Below, piece by piece: positions 57,749 to 64,000 of a stretch of DNA of 64,000 nt (positions are counted from its first letter, which is position 1; each line of letters starts with the position of its first letter). Location: assembly GCF_000830005.1 (NCBI RefSeq), contig NZ_CP010407.1:6956001-7020000 (forward strand), given 5' to 3'. The notes below the pieces were generated by a model. That model was not told the DNA's origin. It worked only from the letters and a program-made list of their open reading frames with translations, and searched no databases. The DNA comes from Streptomyces vietnamensis (GTDB lineage Bacteria; Actinomycetota; Actinomycetes; Streptomycetales; Streptomycetaceae). The position numbers and the translations under genes were made by a program.

Positions 57749-58797
57749 CTCGGCTGATCCCCTCGCCGGTCGTCGTCGACATCCGCCGGGGAGCGCTGGA
57801 CGACCTGTCCGCGCTCCTCGCGGACCAGCGGATCTCCAGCAACGGCAAGATCGCCGTCGCCATCAGCGGCGGCTCGGGCCTCAAGCTGCGTGACCACTTC
57901 GCCCCCGAGCTGCCGGGTGCCGACTGGTACCCGGTCTCGGGCGGCACGATCGACGAGGCCGTGAAGCTCGCCGACGCCATGCGCGGCAAGCGGTACGACG
58001 CCGTGGTCGCCCTCGGCGGCGGCAAGATCATCGACGTGACGAAGTACGCGGCGGCCCGGGTCGGGCTGCCGTTGGTGGCCATCGCCACCAACCTGTCGCA
58101 CGACGGGATCTGCTCGCCGATCTCCACGCTCGACAACGACAACGGCCGCGGCTCCTACGGCGTGCCCACCCCGATCGCGCTGGTCATCGACCTCGACGTG
58201 ATCAGGGACGCGCCGATCCGCTACGTCCGCTCCGGCATCGGCGACGCGATCTCCAACCTCTCCGCCATCGCGGACTGGGAGCTCTCGCACCGCGAGACCG
58301 GCGAGCCCATCGACGGCCTCGCGGCCGCCATGGCCCGCAGCGCCGGCGAAGCGGTGCTCCGCCACCCCGGCGGAGTCGGCGACGACGACTTCCTCGTCAG
58401 CCTCTCCGAGGGCCTGGTGATGTCCGGCATCGCCATGTCGATCAGCGGGGACAGCCGCCCCTCCTCGGGCGCCTGCCACGAGATCAGCCACGCCTTCGAC
58501 CTGCTCTTCCCGACCCGCGCCGCCAGCCACGGCGAGCAGTGCGGCCTCGGCGCGGCCTTCGCCATGCACCTGCGCGGCGCCCACGAGGGGTCCGCGCAGA
58601 TGGTCGAGACCCTGCGCCGGCACGGGCTGCCCGTGCTGCCGGAGGAGATGGGCTTCACCGTGGACGAGTTCGTCCAGGCGGTGTCCTTCGCCCCGCAGAC
58701 CCGGCCGGGCCGCTTCACCATCCTCGAACACCTCGACCTGTCCGACGACGAGATCAGGGACGCGTACGCCGACTATGCCAAATCCATCGGTAGCTGA
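57736..58797 (+). CDS. Glycerol-1-phosphate dehydrogenase-like enzyme (AraM/EgsA type)
   Basis: This 353-aa protein belongs to the iron-containing alcohol dehydrogenase superfamily, closest to sn-glycerol-1-phosphate dehydrogenase. VVALGGGKIIDVTKYAA gives the NAD(P) loop; ATNLSHDGICSPIS (Asp ligand), GACHEISHAFDLL (His) and SHGEQCGLGAA (His) give the metal site. The GTG at 57736 lies within the upstream gene (13-base overlap), and its own end overlaps the next gene by 23 bases. G1P is the archaeal glycerol enantiomer; in Gram-positive bacteria AraM-type enzymes also make it. Confidence 0.86.
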   Translation: MPVLTRLIPSPVVVDIRRGALDDLSALLADQRISSNGKIAVAISGGSGLKLRDHFAPELPGADWYPVSGGTIDEAVKLADAMRGKRYDAVVALGGGKIIDVTKYAAARVGLPLVAIATNLSHDGICSPISTLDNDNGRGSYGVPTPIALVIDLDVIRDAPIRYVRSGIGDAISNLSAIADWELSHRETGEPIDGLAAAMARSAGEAVLRHPGGVGDDDFLVSLSEGLVMSGIAMSISGDSRPSSGACHEISHAFDLLFPTRAASHGEQCGLGAAFAMHLRGAHEGSAQMVETLRRHGLPVLPEEMGFTVDEFVQAVSFAPQTRPGRFTILEHLDLSDDEIRDAYADYAKSIGS

Positions 58798-59587
58798 GGC
58801 CCGTCCCGCGCGGAAGCCCTCGGTGGCGGAGCTCCGCCCGGTCGTCCACCCCCCGGGCGTGAAGGACCGGCGCAGCGGTGAGCACTGGGGCGGCCGCCTG
58901 TACATGCGGGAGATCTCGCTCAGGATCACCCGGCAGCTCGTCGGCACCAAGGTCACGCCGAACCAGCTCACGTACGTCATGACGCTCGCGGGCGTCCTCG
59001 CCGCACCGGCCCTGCTGGTGCCCGGGATCCCGGGGGCGCTGCTCGGCGCGCTCATGGTCCAGCTCTACCTGCTGCTCGACTGCGTCGACGGCGAGGTGGC
59101 CCGCTGGAAGAAGCAGTTCTCGCTCGGCGGGGTGTACCTGGACCGCGTCGGCGCCTATCTGTGCGACGCGGCGGTGCTCGTCGGCTTCGGCCTGCGCGCC
59201 GCCGACCTGTGGGGCACGGGCCGGATCGACTGGCTGTGGGCCTTCCTGGGCACGCTCGCCGCCCTCGGCGCCATCCTGATCAAGGCCGAGACCGACCTCG
59301 TCGGTGTCGCCCGCCACCAGGGCGGACTGCCGCCGGTCAAGGAGGCGGCGTCCGAGCCGCGCTCCTCCGGCATGGCGCTGGCCCGCCGGGCCGCCGCCGC
59401 GCTCAAGTTCCACCGGCTCGTCCTCGGCATCGAGGCCTCGCTGCTCATCGTGGTCCTGGCGATCGCGGACCAGGTCCGGGGGGACCTCTTCTTCTCCCGG
59501 CTCGGTGTCGCCGTCCTCGCCGGCATCGCGCTGCTCCAGACCGTGCTGCACCTGGTGTCGATCATGGTCTCCAGCAGGCTGAAGTGA
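58775..59587 (+). CDS. CDP-alcohol phosphatidyltransferase family protein with altered motif
   Basis: This 270-aa membrane protein has a soluble N terminus (about 1-50), KVTPNQLTYVMTLAGVLAAP and a CDP-alcohol signature beginning LLDCVDGEVARWKKQFSLGG. The motif D-x2-DG-x2-AR-x8-G-x3-D is present, but the final position of D-x3-D is Ala (LDRVGAY) instead of the catalytic-base Asp. The enzyme may use another base, need a partner, or be inactive. It overlaps the dehydrogenase gene by 23 bases, indicating tight coupling in the envelope cluster. Confidence 0.85.
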   Translation: MPNPSVAEARPARKPSVAELRPVVHPPGVKDRRSGEHWGGRLYMREISLRITRQLVGTKVTPNQLTYVMTLAGVLAAPALLVPGIPGALLGALMVQLYLLLDCVDGEVARWKKQFSLGGVYLDRVGAYLCDAAVLVGFGLRAADLWGTGRIDWLWAFLGTLAALGAILIKAETDLVGVARHQGGLPPVKEAASEPRSSGMALARRAAAALKFHRLVLGIEASLLIVVLAIADQVRGDLFFSRLGVAVLAGIALLQTVLHLVSIMVSSRLK

Positions 59588-59595
59588 GGCCGGCC

Positions 59596-60480
59596 GTGAG
59601 CACGCCGCTCAGGGTGGGTGCCGTCATCATCACGATGGGCAACCGCCCCGACGACCTGCGCGCGCTGATCGACTCGGTCGCGAAGCAGGAGGGCGACCCG
59701 ATCGAGGTCGTCGTCGTCGGTCAGGGCACCCCGGTCACCGGGGTGCCCGACTGGGTACGGACCGTCGACCTGCCCGAGAACCTCGGCATCCCCGGCGGCC
59801 GGAACGTCGGCATCGAGGCCTTCGGCCCCGGCGGCACCGACGTCGACGTCCTGCTCTTCCTCGACGACGACGGGCTGCTCGCCCACACGGACACCGCGGA
59901 GCTGGTCCGGCAGGCCTTCACCGCCGACCCGCGCCTCGGCATCATCAGCTTCCGGATCGCCGACCCGGAGACCGGGACCACCCAGCGCCGGCACGTGCCG
60001 AGGCTCCGCTCGGCCGACCCGATGCGCTCCTCGCGGGTCACCACCTTCCTCGGCGGCGCCAACGCCGTCCGCACCAAGGTCTTCGCCGAAGTCGGCGGTC
60101 TGCCGGACGAGTTCTTCTACGCGCACGAGGAGACCGACCTCGCCTGGCGCGCGCTCGACGCCGACTGGATGATCGACTACCGTTCCGACATGGTGCTGCT
60201 GCACCCCACCACGGCCCCCTCCCGGCACGCCTCGTACCACTTCAACGTGGCCCGCAACCGAGTGTGGCTGGCACGTCGCAATCTGCCCGCGCCCCTGGTG
60301 CCGGTCTACCTCGGCGTCTGGCTCCTGCTCACCGTGGCCCGGCGGCCCTCGCCCTCCGCACTGAAGGCGTGGGTCGGCGGATTCCGCGCGGGCTGGACGA
60401 CCCCCTGCGGACCGCGCCGCCCCATGAGGTGGCGTACGGTGTGGCGCCTGACCCGGCTGGGTCGCCCCCCGGTCGTCTGA
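59596..60480 (+). CDS. Family 2 glycosyltransferase
   Basis: This 294-aa protein has a GT-A fold: VGAVIITMGNRPDDLRALIDSVAKQ at the start, NLGIPGGRNVGIEAF, LLFLDDDGLLAH (the DXD region) and FYAHEETDLAWR (the ED acceptor loop). The C-terminal part has a hydrophobic stretch (VPVYLGVWLLLTVARR) that may bind the membrane. GTG 59596 is the start, eight bases after the previous gene. It probably adds sugar to the polymer exported by the following ABC transporter. Confidence 0.9.
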   Translation: MSTPLRVGAVIITMGNRPDDLRALIDSVAKQEGDPIEVVVVGQGTPVTGVPDWVRTVDLPENLGIPGGRNVGIEAFGPGGTDVDVLLFLDDDGLLAHTDTAELVRQAFTADPRLGIISFRIADPETGTTQRRHVPRLRSADPMRSSRVTTFLGGANAVRTKVFAEVGGLPDEFFYAHEETDLAWRALDADWMIDYRSDMVLLHPTTAPSRHASYHFNVARNRVWLARRNLPAPLVPVYLGVWLLLTVARRPSPSALKAWVGGFRAGWTTPCGPRRPMRWRTVWRLTRLGRPPVV

Positions 60481-60529
60481 CATCGTGGTACTCCACGTGC
60501 CGCGCATCTTGAACACGAAAGTTTCGACT

Positions 60530-61462
60530 GTGAGTGACACACACCTGGGCGGGGCGGTCGCGACGAGCGCGCCTCCGTCCTCCGTCGACGAGGGCCTGGA
60601 GCCGGCCGCCCTCGCCGCGAAGTACGGCCTGGCCGTCAGCGGCGCCCGGCCCGGTCTGTTCGAGTACGTCCGCGACCTGTGGAGCCGGCGCCACTTCATC
60701 CTGGCCTTCTCCTCCGCGAAGCTGGCCGCCCAGTACAGCCAGGCCAAGCTGGGCCAGGTCTGGCAGGTGGCGACCCCGCTGCTCAACGCCCTGGTCTACT
60801 ACCTGATCTTCGGGCTGATCCTGGGCGCCGGGCAGGGGATGAGCAAGGACGTCTACATCCCGTTCCTCGTCACCGGCATCTTCGTGTTCACCTTCACCCA
60901 GAGCTCGGTCATGGCGGGCGTACGGGCGATCTCGGGCAACCTCGGACTCGTCCGGGCCCTGCACTTCCCCCGCGCCACCCTCCCGATCTCCTTCTCGCTC
61001 CAGCAGCTCCAGCAGCTGCTGTACTCGATGATCGTGCTGGTGGCGATCGCGCTCTTCTTCGGCAGCTACCCCTCCCTCCGGTGGCTGCTGGTGATCCCGG
61101 CGCTGTTCCTGCAGTTCGTGTTCAACACGGGGCTCGCGCTCATCGTGGCCAGGATGGGCGCCAAGACGCCCGACCTCGCGCAGCTGATGCCCTTCATCAT
61201 GCGGACCTGGATGTACGCGTCCGGCGTGATGTTCTCGATCCAGACCATGCTCGCCGACAAGCCGGCCTGGATCTCCGACATCCTCATGTACAACCCGGCG
61301 GCCGTGTACATGGACCTGATGCGCTACGCCATGATCCACGGCTACAGCGCGCACAACCTGCCGGACCACGTCTGGATGACCGCCGGGATCTGGGCGCTGG
61401 TGTTCGGCATCGGTGGTTTCGTCTACTTCTGGAAGGCCGAGGAGAGGTACGGGCGTGGCTGA
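60530..61462 (+). CDS. Polysaccharide/teichoic acid ABC exporter permease (TagG/Wzm-like)
   Basis: This 310-aa protein has a cytoplasmic N terminus of about 55 residues and six membrane helices of the ABC-2 type (LAAQYSQAKLGQVWQVATPLLNALVYYLIFGLILG; ISGNLGLVRALHFPRATLPISF). It matches TagG/Wzm permeases that export lipid-linked polymers. I chose GTG 60530 over GTG 60485 because the sequence from residue 1 (SDTHLGGAVA) fits family N termini; neither has a clear ribosome site. It overlaps the ATPase gene by eight bases. Confidence 0.88.
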   Translation: MSDTHLGGAVATSAPPSSVDEGLEPAALAAKYGLAVSGARPGLFEYVRDLWSRRHFILAFSSAKLAAQYSQAKLGQVWQVATPLLNALVYYLIFGLILGAGQGMSKDVYIPFLVTGIFVFTFTQSSVMAGVRAISGNLGLVRALHFPRATLPISFSLQQLQQLLYSMIVLVAIALFFGSYPSLRWLLVIPALFLQFVFNTGLALIVARMGAKTPDLAQLMPFIMRTWMYASGVMFSIQTMLADKPAWISDILMYNPAAVYMDLMRYAMIHGYSAHNLPDHVWMTAGIWALVFGIGGFVYFWKAEERYGRG

Positions 61463-62240
61463 CACGAATCGGGACCGCGTCCCCACCGTCATCTGCGACG
61501 ACGTCCACATCGTCTACCGGGTCAACACCGGTGGCGGCGGCAAGGGCAGCGCCACGGCGGCGCTCAGCCGGATCGTCGGCCGGGGCAAGGCCGAGGTCAG
61601 CCGGGGCGTCCGCAAGGTCCACGCCGTCCGCGGCGTCACCTTCACCGCCTACCGGGGCGAGGCCATCGGCCTCATCGGAACCAACGGCTCCGGCAAGTCC
61701 ACGCTGCTCCGCGCCATCGCCGGTCTGCTCCCCACCGAGAGCGGCAAGGTCTACACCGACGGGCAGCCCTCGCTCCTGGGCGTCAACGCGGCCCTCATGA
61801 ACGACCTCACCGGCGAGCGCAACGTGATCCTGGGCGGCCTCGCCATGGGCATGAGCCGCGAGGAGGTGAAGTCCCGCTACGAGGACATCGTCGACTTCTC
61901 CGGCATCAACGAGAAGGGCGACTTCATCAGCCTGCCCATGCGGACGTACTCCTCCGGCATGGGCGCCCGGCTCCGCTTCGCCATCGCGGCGGCCAAGAAC
62001 CACGACGTCCTCCTCATCGACGAGGCGCTGGCGACCGGTGACCGCAAGTTCCAGATCCGCTCCGAGGAGCGCATCCGCGAGCTCCGCAAGGAGGCCGGCA
62101 CGGTCTTCCTGGTGAGCCACAGCAACAAGTCCATCCGGGACACCTGCGACCGGGTGCTCTGGCTGGAGAAGGGGCAGCTCCTGATGGACGGCCCCACGGA
62201 CGAGGTCCTCAAGGCGTACGAGCGCGAGACCGCGCGCTGA
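61455..62240 (+). CDS. Polysaccharide/teichoic acid ABC exporter ATPase (TagH/Wzt-like)
   Basis: This 261-aa ATPase has Walker A GTNGSGKST (about 74-82), SLLGVNAALMNDLTGERNVILGG (typical of TagH/Wzt/RfbE), signature YSSGMGARLRFAIA and Walker B VLLIDEALATGD, followed by SHSNKSIRDTCDRVLWLEKG. It lacks a C-terminal carbohydrate-binding domain, so it is like TagH without the extension or Wzt short forms. GTG 61455 is within the permease gene end. A strong terminator follows, ending the cluster. Confidence 0.92.
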   Translation: MADTNRDRVPTVICDDVHIVYRVNTGGGGKGSATAALSRIVGRGKAEVSRGVRKVHAVRGVTFTAYRGEAIGLIGTNGSGKSTLLRAIAGLLPTESGKVYTDGQPSLLGVNAALMNDLTGERNVILGGLAMGMSREEVKSRYEDIVDFSGINEKGDFISLPMRTYSSGMGARLRFAIAAAKNHDVLLIDEALATGDRKFQIRSEERIRELRKEAGTVFLVSHSNKSIRDTCDRVLWLEKGQLLMDGPTDEVLKAYERETAR

Positions 62241-62255
62241 GGTCCGTGCCCCTGG

Positions 62256-62287
62256 GAGCCCCTGCCGGATTCATCCGGTAGGGGCTC
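62256..62287 (+). terminator. Terminator of the envelope cluster
   Basis: GAGCCCCTGCCGGAT (62256-62270) pairs with ATCCGGTAGGGGCTC (62273-62287), 15 pairs with one G-U, around a two-base turn (effectively a small loop). It follows the exporter ATPase stop codon by 16 bases. Confidence 0.85.
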
Positions 62288-62356
62288 TTCCGGTTTCCGC
62301 GCGTCGCGAGCCCCACCTGGAATGTTCATGCGGTTAACTTCGGGCAGGATGAGCCC

Positions 62357-63004
62357 ATGGCAGCGACCTCGGCGGGAAAGACCTACCACCACGGCGATCT
62401 GCGCAACGCGCTGGTCTGCGCGGCCGTCGACCTCGCCACCGAAGGAGGACCCGAGCGGGTCGTCCTGCGCGAGGCCGCCCGCCGGGTCGGCGTCTCACCC
62501 ACCGCCGCCTACCGGCACTTCGACGGGCGCGGCGAACTCCTCCGCACCGTCCGGGCCCACGCCCGGCGGGAACTCGCCGCCGCCATGGAACGTGCCGCCG
62601 CCCGCGAGCCCGGCGCCGACGACCCCGTCCTCGCGGCCGAGCGCCGGGTCACCGCCCTCTGCCGGGGGTACGTCGGCTTCGCCGTGGAGCAGCCCGGCCT
62701 CTACCGGGCCGCGTTCTGCGTGCCCCGCCCCCACGCGGCCGGCGAGCCCGCGCCGGAGCGGCCGTCCGGCGAACCCGAGATCCGCGCGTTCACCCTGCTC
62801 AGGGAGGCGCTCGAAGCACTCACGACGCTCGGCACCGCGCGGCCGGGCGGCCGCCCCGCCACCGGCGCCGCCGCGTGGTCGGCCGTGCACGGACTGTCAC
62901 TTCTCCTGGTCGACGGGCCCCTTCGTCGTCTCTCCCCGCAGGGCAGGAGCGTCGTCGTCGAGGCGACCCTCGCCATGGTGGTCTCCGGCGCGGGCGTCGA
63001 CTGA
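62357..63004 (+). CDS. TetR family transcriptional regulator (WHG-type C-terminal domain)
   Basis: This 215-aa protein has a TetR helix-turn-helix (YHHGDLRNALVCAAVDLATEGGPERVVLREAARRVGVSPTAAYRHF, about residues 10-55 in outline) and a C-terminal domain with the WxxVHGLSLL segment of the TetR_C_33/WHG family (AWSAVHGLSLLLVDGPL). ATG 62357 is preceded by a GGAT-type site only. It stands between the envelope cluster and the hopanoid operon and could regulate either or a distant target. Confidence 0.87.
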   Translation: MAATSAGKTYHHGDLRNALVCAAVDLATEGGPERVVLREAARRVGVSPTAAYRHFDGRGELLRTVRAHARRELAAAMERAAAREPGADDPVLAAERRVTALCRGYVGFAVEQPGLYRAAFCVPRPHAAGEPAPERPSGEPEIRAFTLLREALEALTTLGTARPGGRPATGAAAWSAVHGLSLLLVDGPLRRLSPQGRSVVVEATLAMVVSGAGVD

Positions 63005-63247
63005 GTCCGAACTCCCTTGCAGTGAGGGCGGGTTGACGCCTCGTACGGGTGGGGCCCACGATGCCTGCCACCCCGGAATGGCGAAGGTCGTCGTACAACG
63101 TAAGCTGGACCGGTCTGTTTCGCGGCAAGTAGGGCGATACCCCGCGGCCCTCGGGCTTCCGCGCGGCGGCCCTGCGGGCAGGGGTCGGCGGCGTGTCCGA
63201 AATAGGATGGATTGGATCGGCAGTGTAGAACGGGAGTCGTGACGGCC
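63005..63247. other. Upstream region of the hopanoid operon
   Basis: This stretch before the short peptide frame and hpnC contains no supported gene. TAGGAT at 63204-63209 is a possible -10 element for the operon. No clear operator palindrome or terminator stem is evident after the tetR gene. Confidence 0.4.
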
Positions 63248-63310
63248 ATGACGCAGAATCTCCAGCTCCACGAGGGTGTCGCCGTCCCTCCGTCAGGAAG
63301 CGCCCAGTGA
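63248..63310 (+). CDS. Candidate 20-aa peptide overlapping the hpnC start
   Basis: A frame from ATG 63248 (or GTG 63239, with GGGAG just upstream) encodes a 20- to 23-residue peptide ending Ser-Ala-Gln. Its TGA overlaps the GTG start of hpnC (GTGA), the usual sign of translational coupling. It may be a leader that passes ribosomes to hpnC. There is no homology support. Confidence 0.45.
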   Translation: MTQNLQLHEGVAVPPSGSAQ

Positions 63311-64000
63311 CGGAGACCCGGCAGGCGCGCACCGACGCCGCCTCACGTGCCACACTCGGCAAGGCCGCGGACGAGAACTTCCCCGTGGCCCCCTTCTTCC
63401 TGCCCCGCGCCTGGCGCGACGACCTCATGGCCGTCTACGGCTTCGCCCGGCTCGTCGACGACATCGGCGACGGCGACCTCGCCCCCGGCGGCGCCGACGC
63501 CCGCCACCTCGGCGTCGACCCCGCGGCCGCGGACGACCGGCTCGTACTCCTCGACGCCCTGGAGACCGACCTCCGCCGGGTCTTCGACTCCACCCCGCAC
63601 CACCCCCTCCTCCGCGCCCTCCAGCCGACCGTCCGCCGGTGCGGGCTCACCCCGGAGCCCTTCCTCGGCCTGATCGCCGCCAACCGGCAGGACCAGCTGG
63701 TCCGCCGCTACAAGACGTACGAGGACCTCCTCGCGTACTGCGAGCTCTCCGCCAACCCCGTCGGCCGGCTCGTCCTCGCGATCACCGGCACCGACACCCC
63801 CGAGCGGATCCGGCGCTCCGACGAGATCTGCACCGCCCTCCAGATCGTCGAGCACCTCCAGGACGTCGCCGAGGACCTCGCCCGCGACCGGATCTACCTG
63901 CCCGCCGAGGACCTCACGCGCTTCCACGTCACCGAGCGCGACCTCGCCGCGCCCACCGCCGGCGCCTCCGTGCGGGCCCTGATCGCCTTCGAGGCCGAGC
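63307..64000 (+). CDS. hpnC: Squalene/phytoene synthase family, HpnC type (cut by window end)
   Basis: The first 231 residues of a trans-isoprenyl-head synthase are visible; the gene continues beyond the window. NFPVAPFFLPRAWRDDLMAVYGFARLVDDIGDG holds the first Asp-rich motif and ALQIVEHLQDVAEDLARDRIYLP the second. HpnC with HpnD and HpnE converts farnesyl diphosphate to squalene for hopanoids. GTG 63307 has AGGAAG upstream and overlaps the short upstream peptide. hpnD, hpnE and shc are expected downstream. Confidence 0.9.
   Translation, partial: MTETRQARTDAASRATLGKAADENFPVAPFFLPRAWRDDLMAVYGFARLVDDIGDGDLAPGGADARHLGVDPAAADDRLVLLDALETDLRRVFDSTPHHPLLRALQPTVRRCGLTPEPFLGLIAANRQDQLVRRYKTYEDLLAYCELSANPVGRLVLAITGTDTPERIRRSDEICTALQIVEHLQDVAEDLARDRIYLPAEDLTRFHVTERDLAAPTAGASVRALIAFEAE

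Overview
The window is about 72% G+C with strong third-position G/C bias. It carries an SsgA-like protein, a Wbl (WhiB-like) protein, a WhiJ-type HTH/DUF397/ATPase triad with a TTA codon, DUF2690 and DUF5941 proteins, and the start of a hopanoid operon. Together these point to a Streptomyces chromosome. From memory, the order SCO6745-like protein, idi, envelope cluster, hpnC resembles the SCO6745-SCO6759 part of S. coelicolor. I see no rRNA, tRNA, insertion sequence, prophage or CRISPR array.

Layout. 0-3.1 kb: a LigD-type polymerase domain, an alpha/beta hydrolase and a TetR regulator that share a palindromic operator motif. 3.1-10.2 kb: an IclR regulator divergent from an organosulfur operon. 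That operon has a 27-aa sulfur-type leader peptide, a DszB-like desulfinase, SsuA, SsuC, SsuB, a second binding-protein-fold protein without signal peptide, and an SsuD-like flavin monooxygenase. 10.2-21.9 kb: mixed genes (Wbl, acyl-ACP desaturase, WhiJ-like triad, ABC-F protein with an attenuator-like leader, SsgA-like protein, ferredoxin/CDGSH, endonuclease V, small membrane protein, saccharopine-dehydrogenase-like enzyme). 22.0-27.8 kb: a beta-oxidation operon (AMACR-type racemase, acyl-CoA dehydrogenase, thiolase, FadB). 27.8-33.2 kb: MerR regulator, Clp-N/HTH pair, macro-domain protein, sphingomyelinase-like enzyme, orphan ATP-synthase-b-like protein, MpaB-like protein. 33.2-39 kb: a large palindromic repeat, then secreted M1, S15 and M14 hydrolases. 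39-54.8 kb: D-amino-acid oxidase, second ABC-F, ComB, Tex, SCO6745-like protein, two DJ-1/PfpI proteins, enoyl-CoA hydratase, HdeD, anti-sigma-type ATPase, idi, a methyltransferase-acetyltransferase fusion and a CDF zinc exporter. 55.2-62.2 kb: a tightly coupled seven-gene envelope cluster (two CDP-alcohol phosphotransferases, nucleotidyltransferase, glycerol-1-phosphate-type dehydrogenase, GT2, two-gene ABC exporter). 62.3-64 kb: a TetR regulator and the truncated hpnC.

The two most interesting systems are the organosulfur operon and the envelope cluster. In the first, a protein that would normally be called a substrate-binding protein keeps the Cys/His/Arg-x-x-Gly active-site pattern of the sulfinase DszB. 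It sits beside a flavin monooxygenase under apparent IclR plus leader-peptide control. In the second, CTP activation, an archaeal-type glycerol-1-phosphate dehydrogenase and two CDP-alcohol transferases feed a TagGH-like exporter. Four intergenic repeat regions are also present (22-bp, 17-bp and 37-bp tandem arrays and a roughly 210-bp palindrome).
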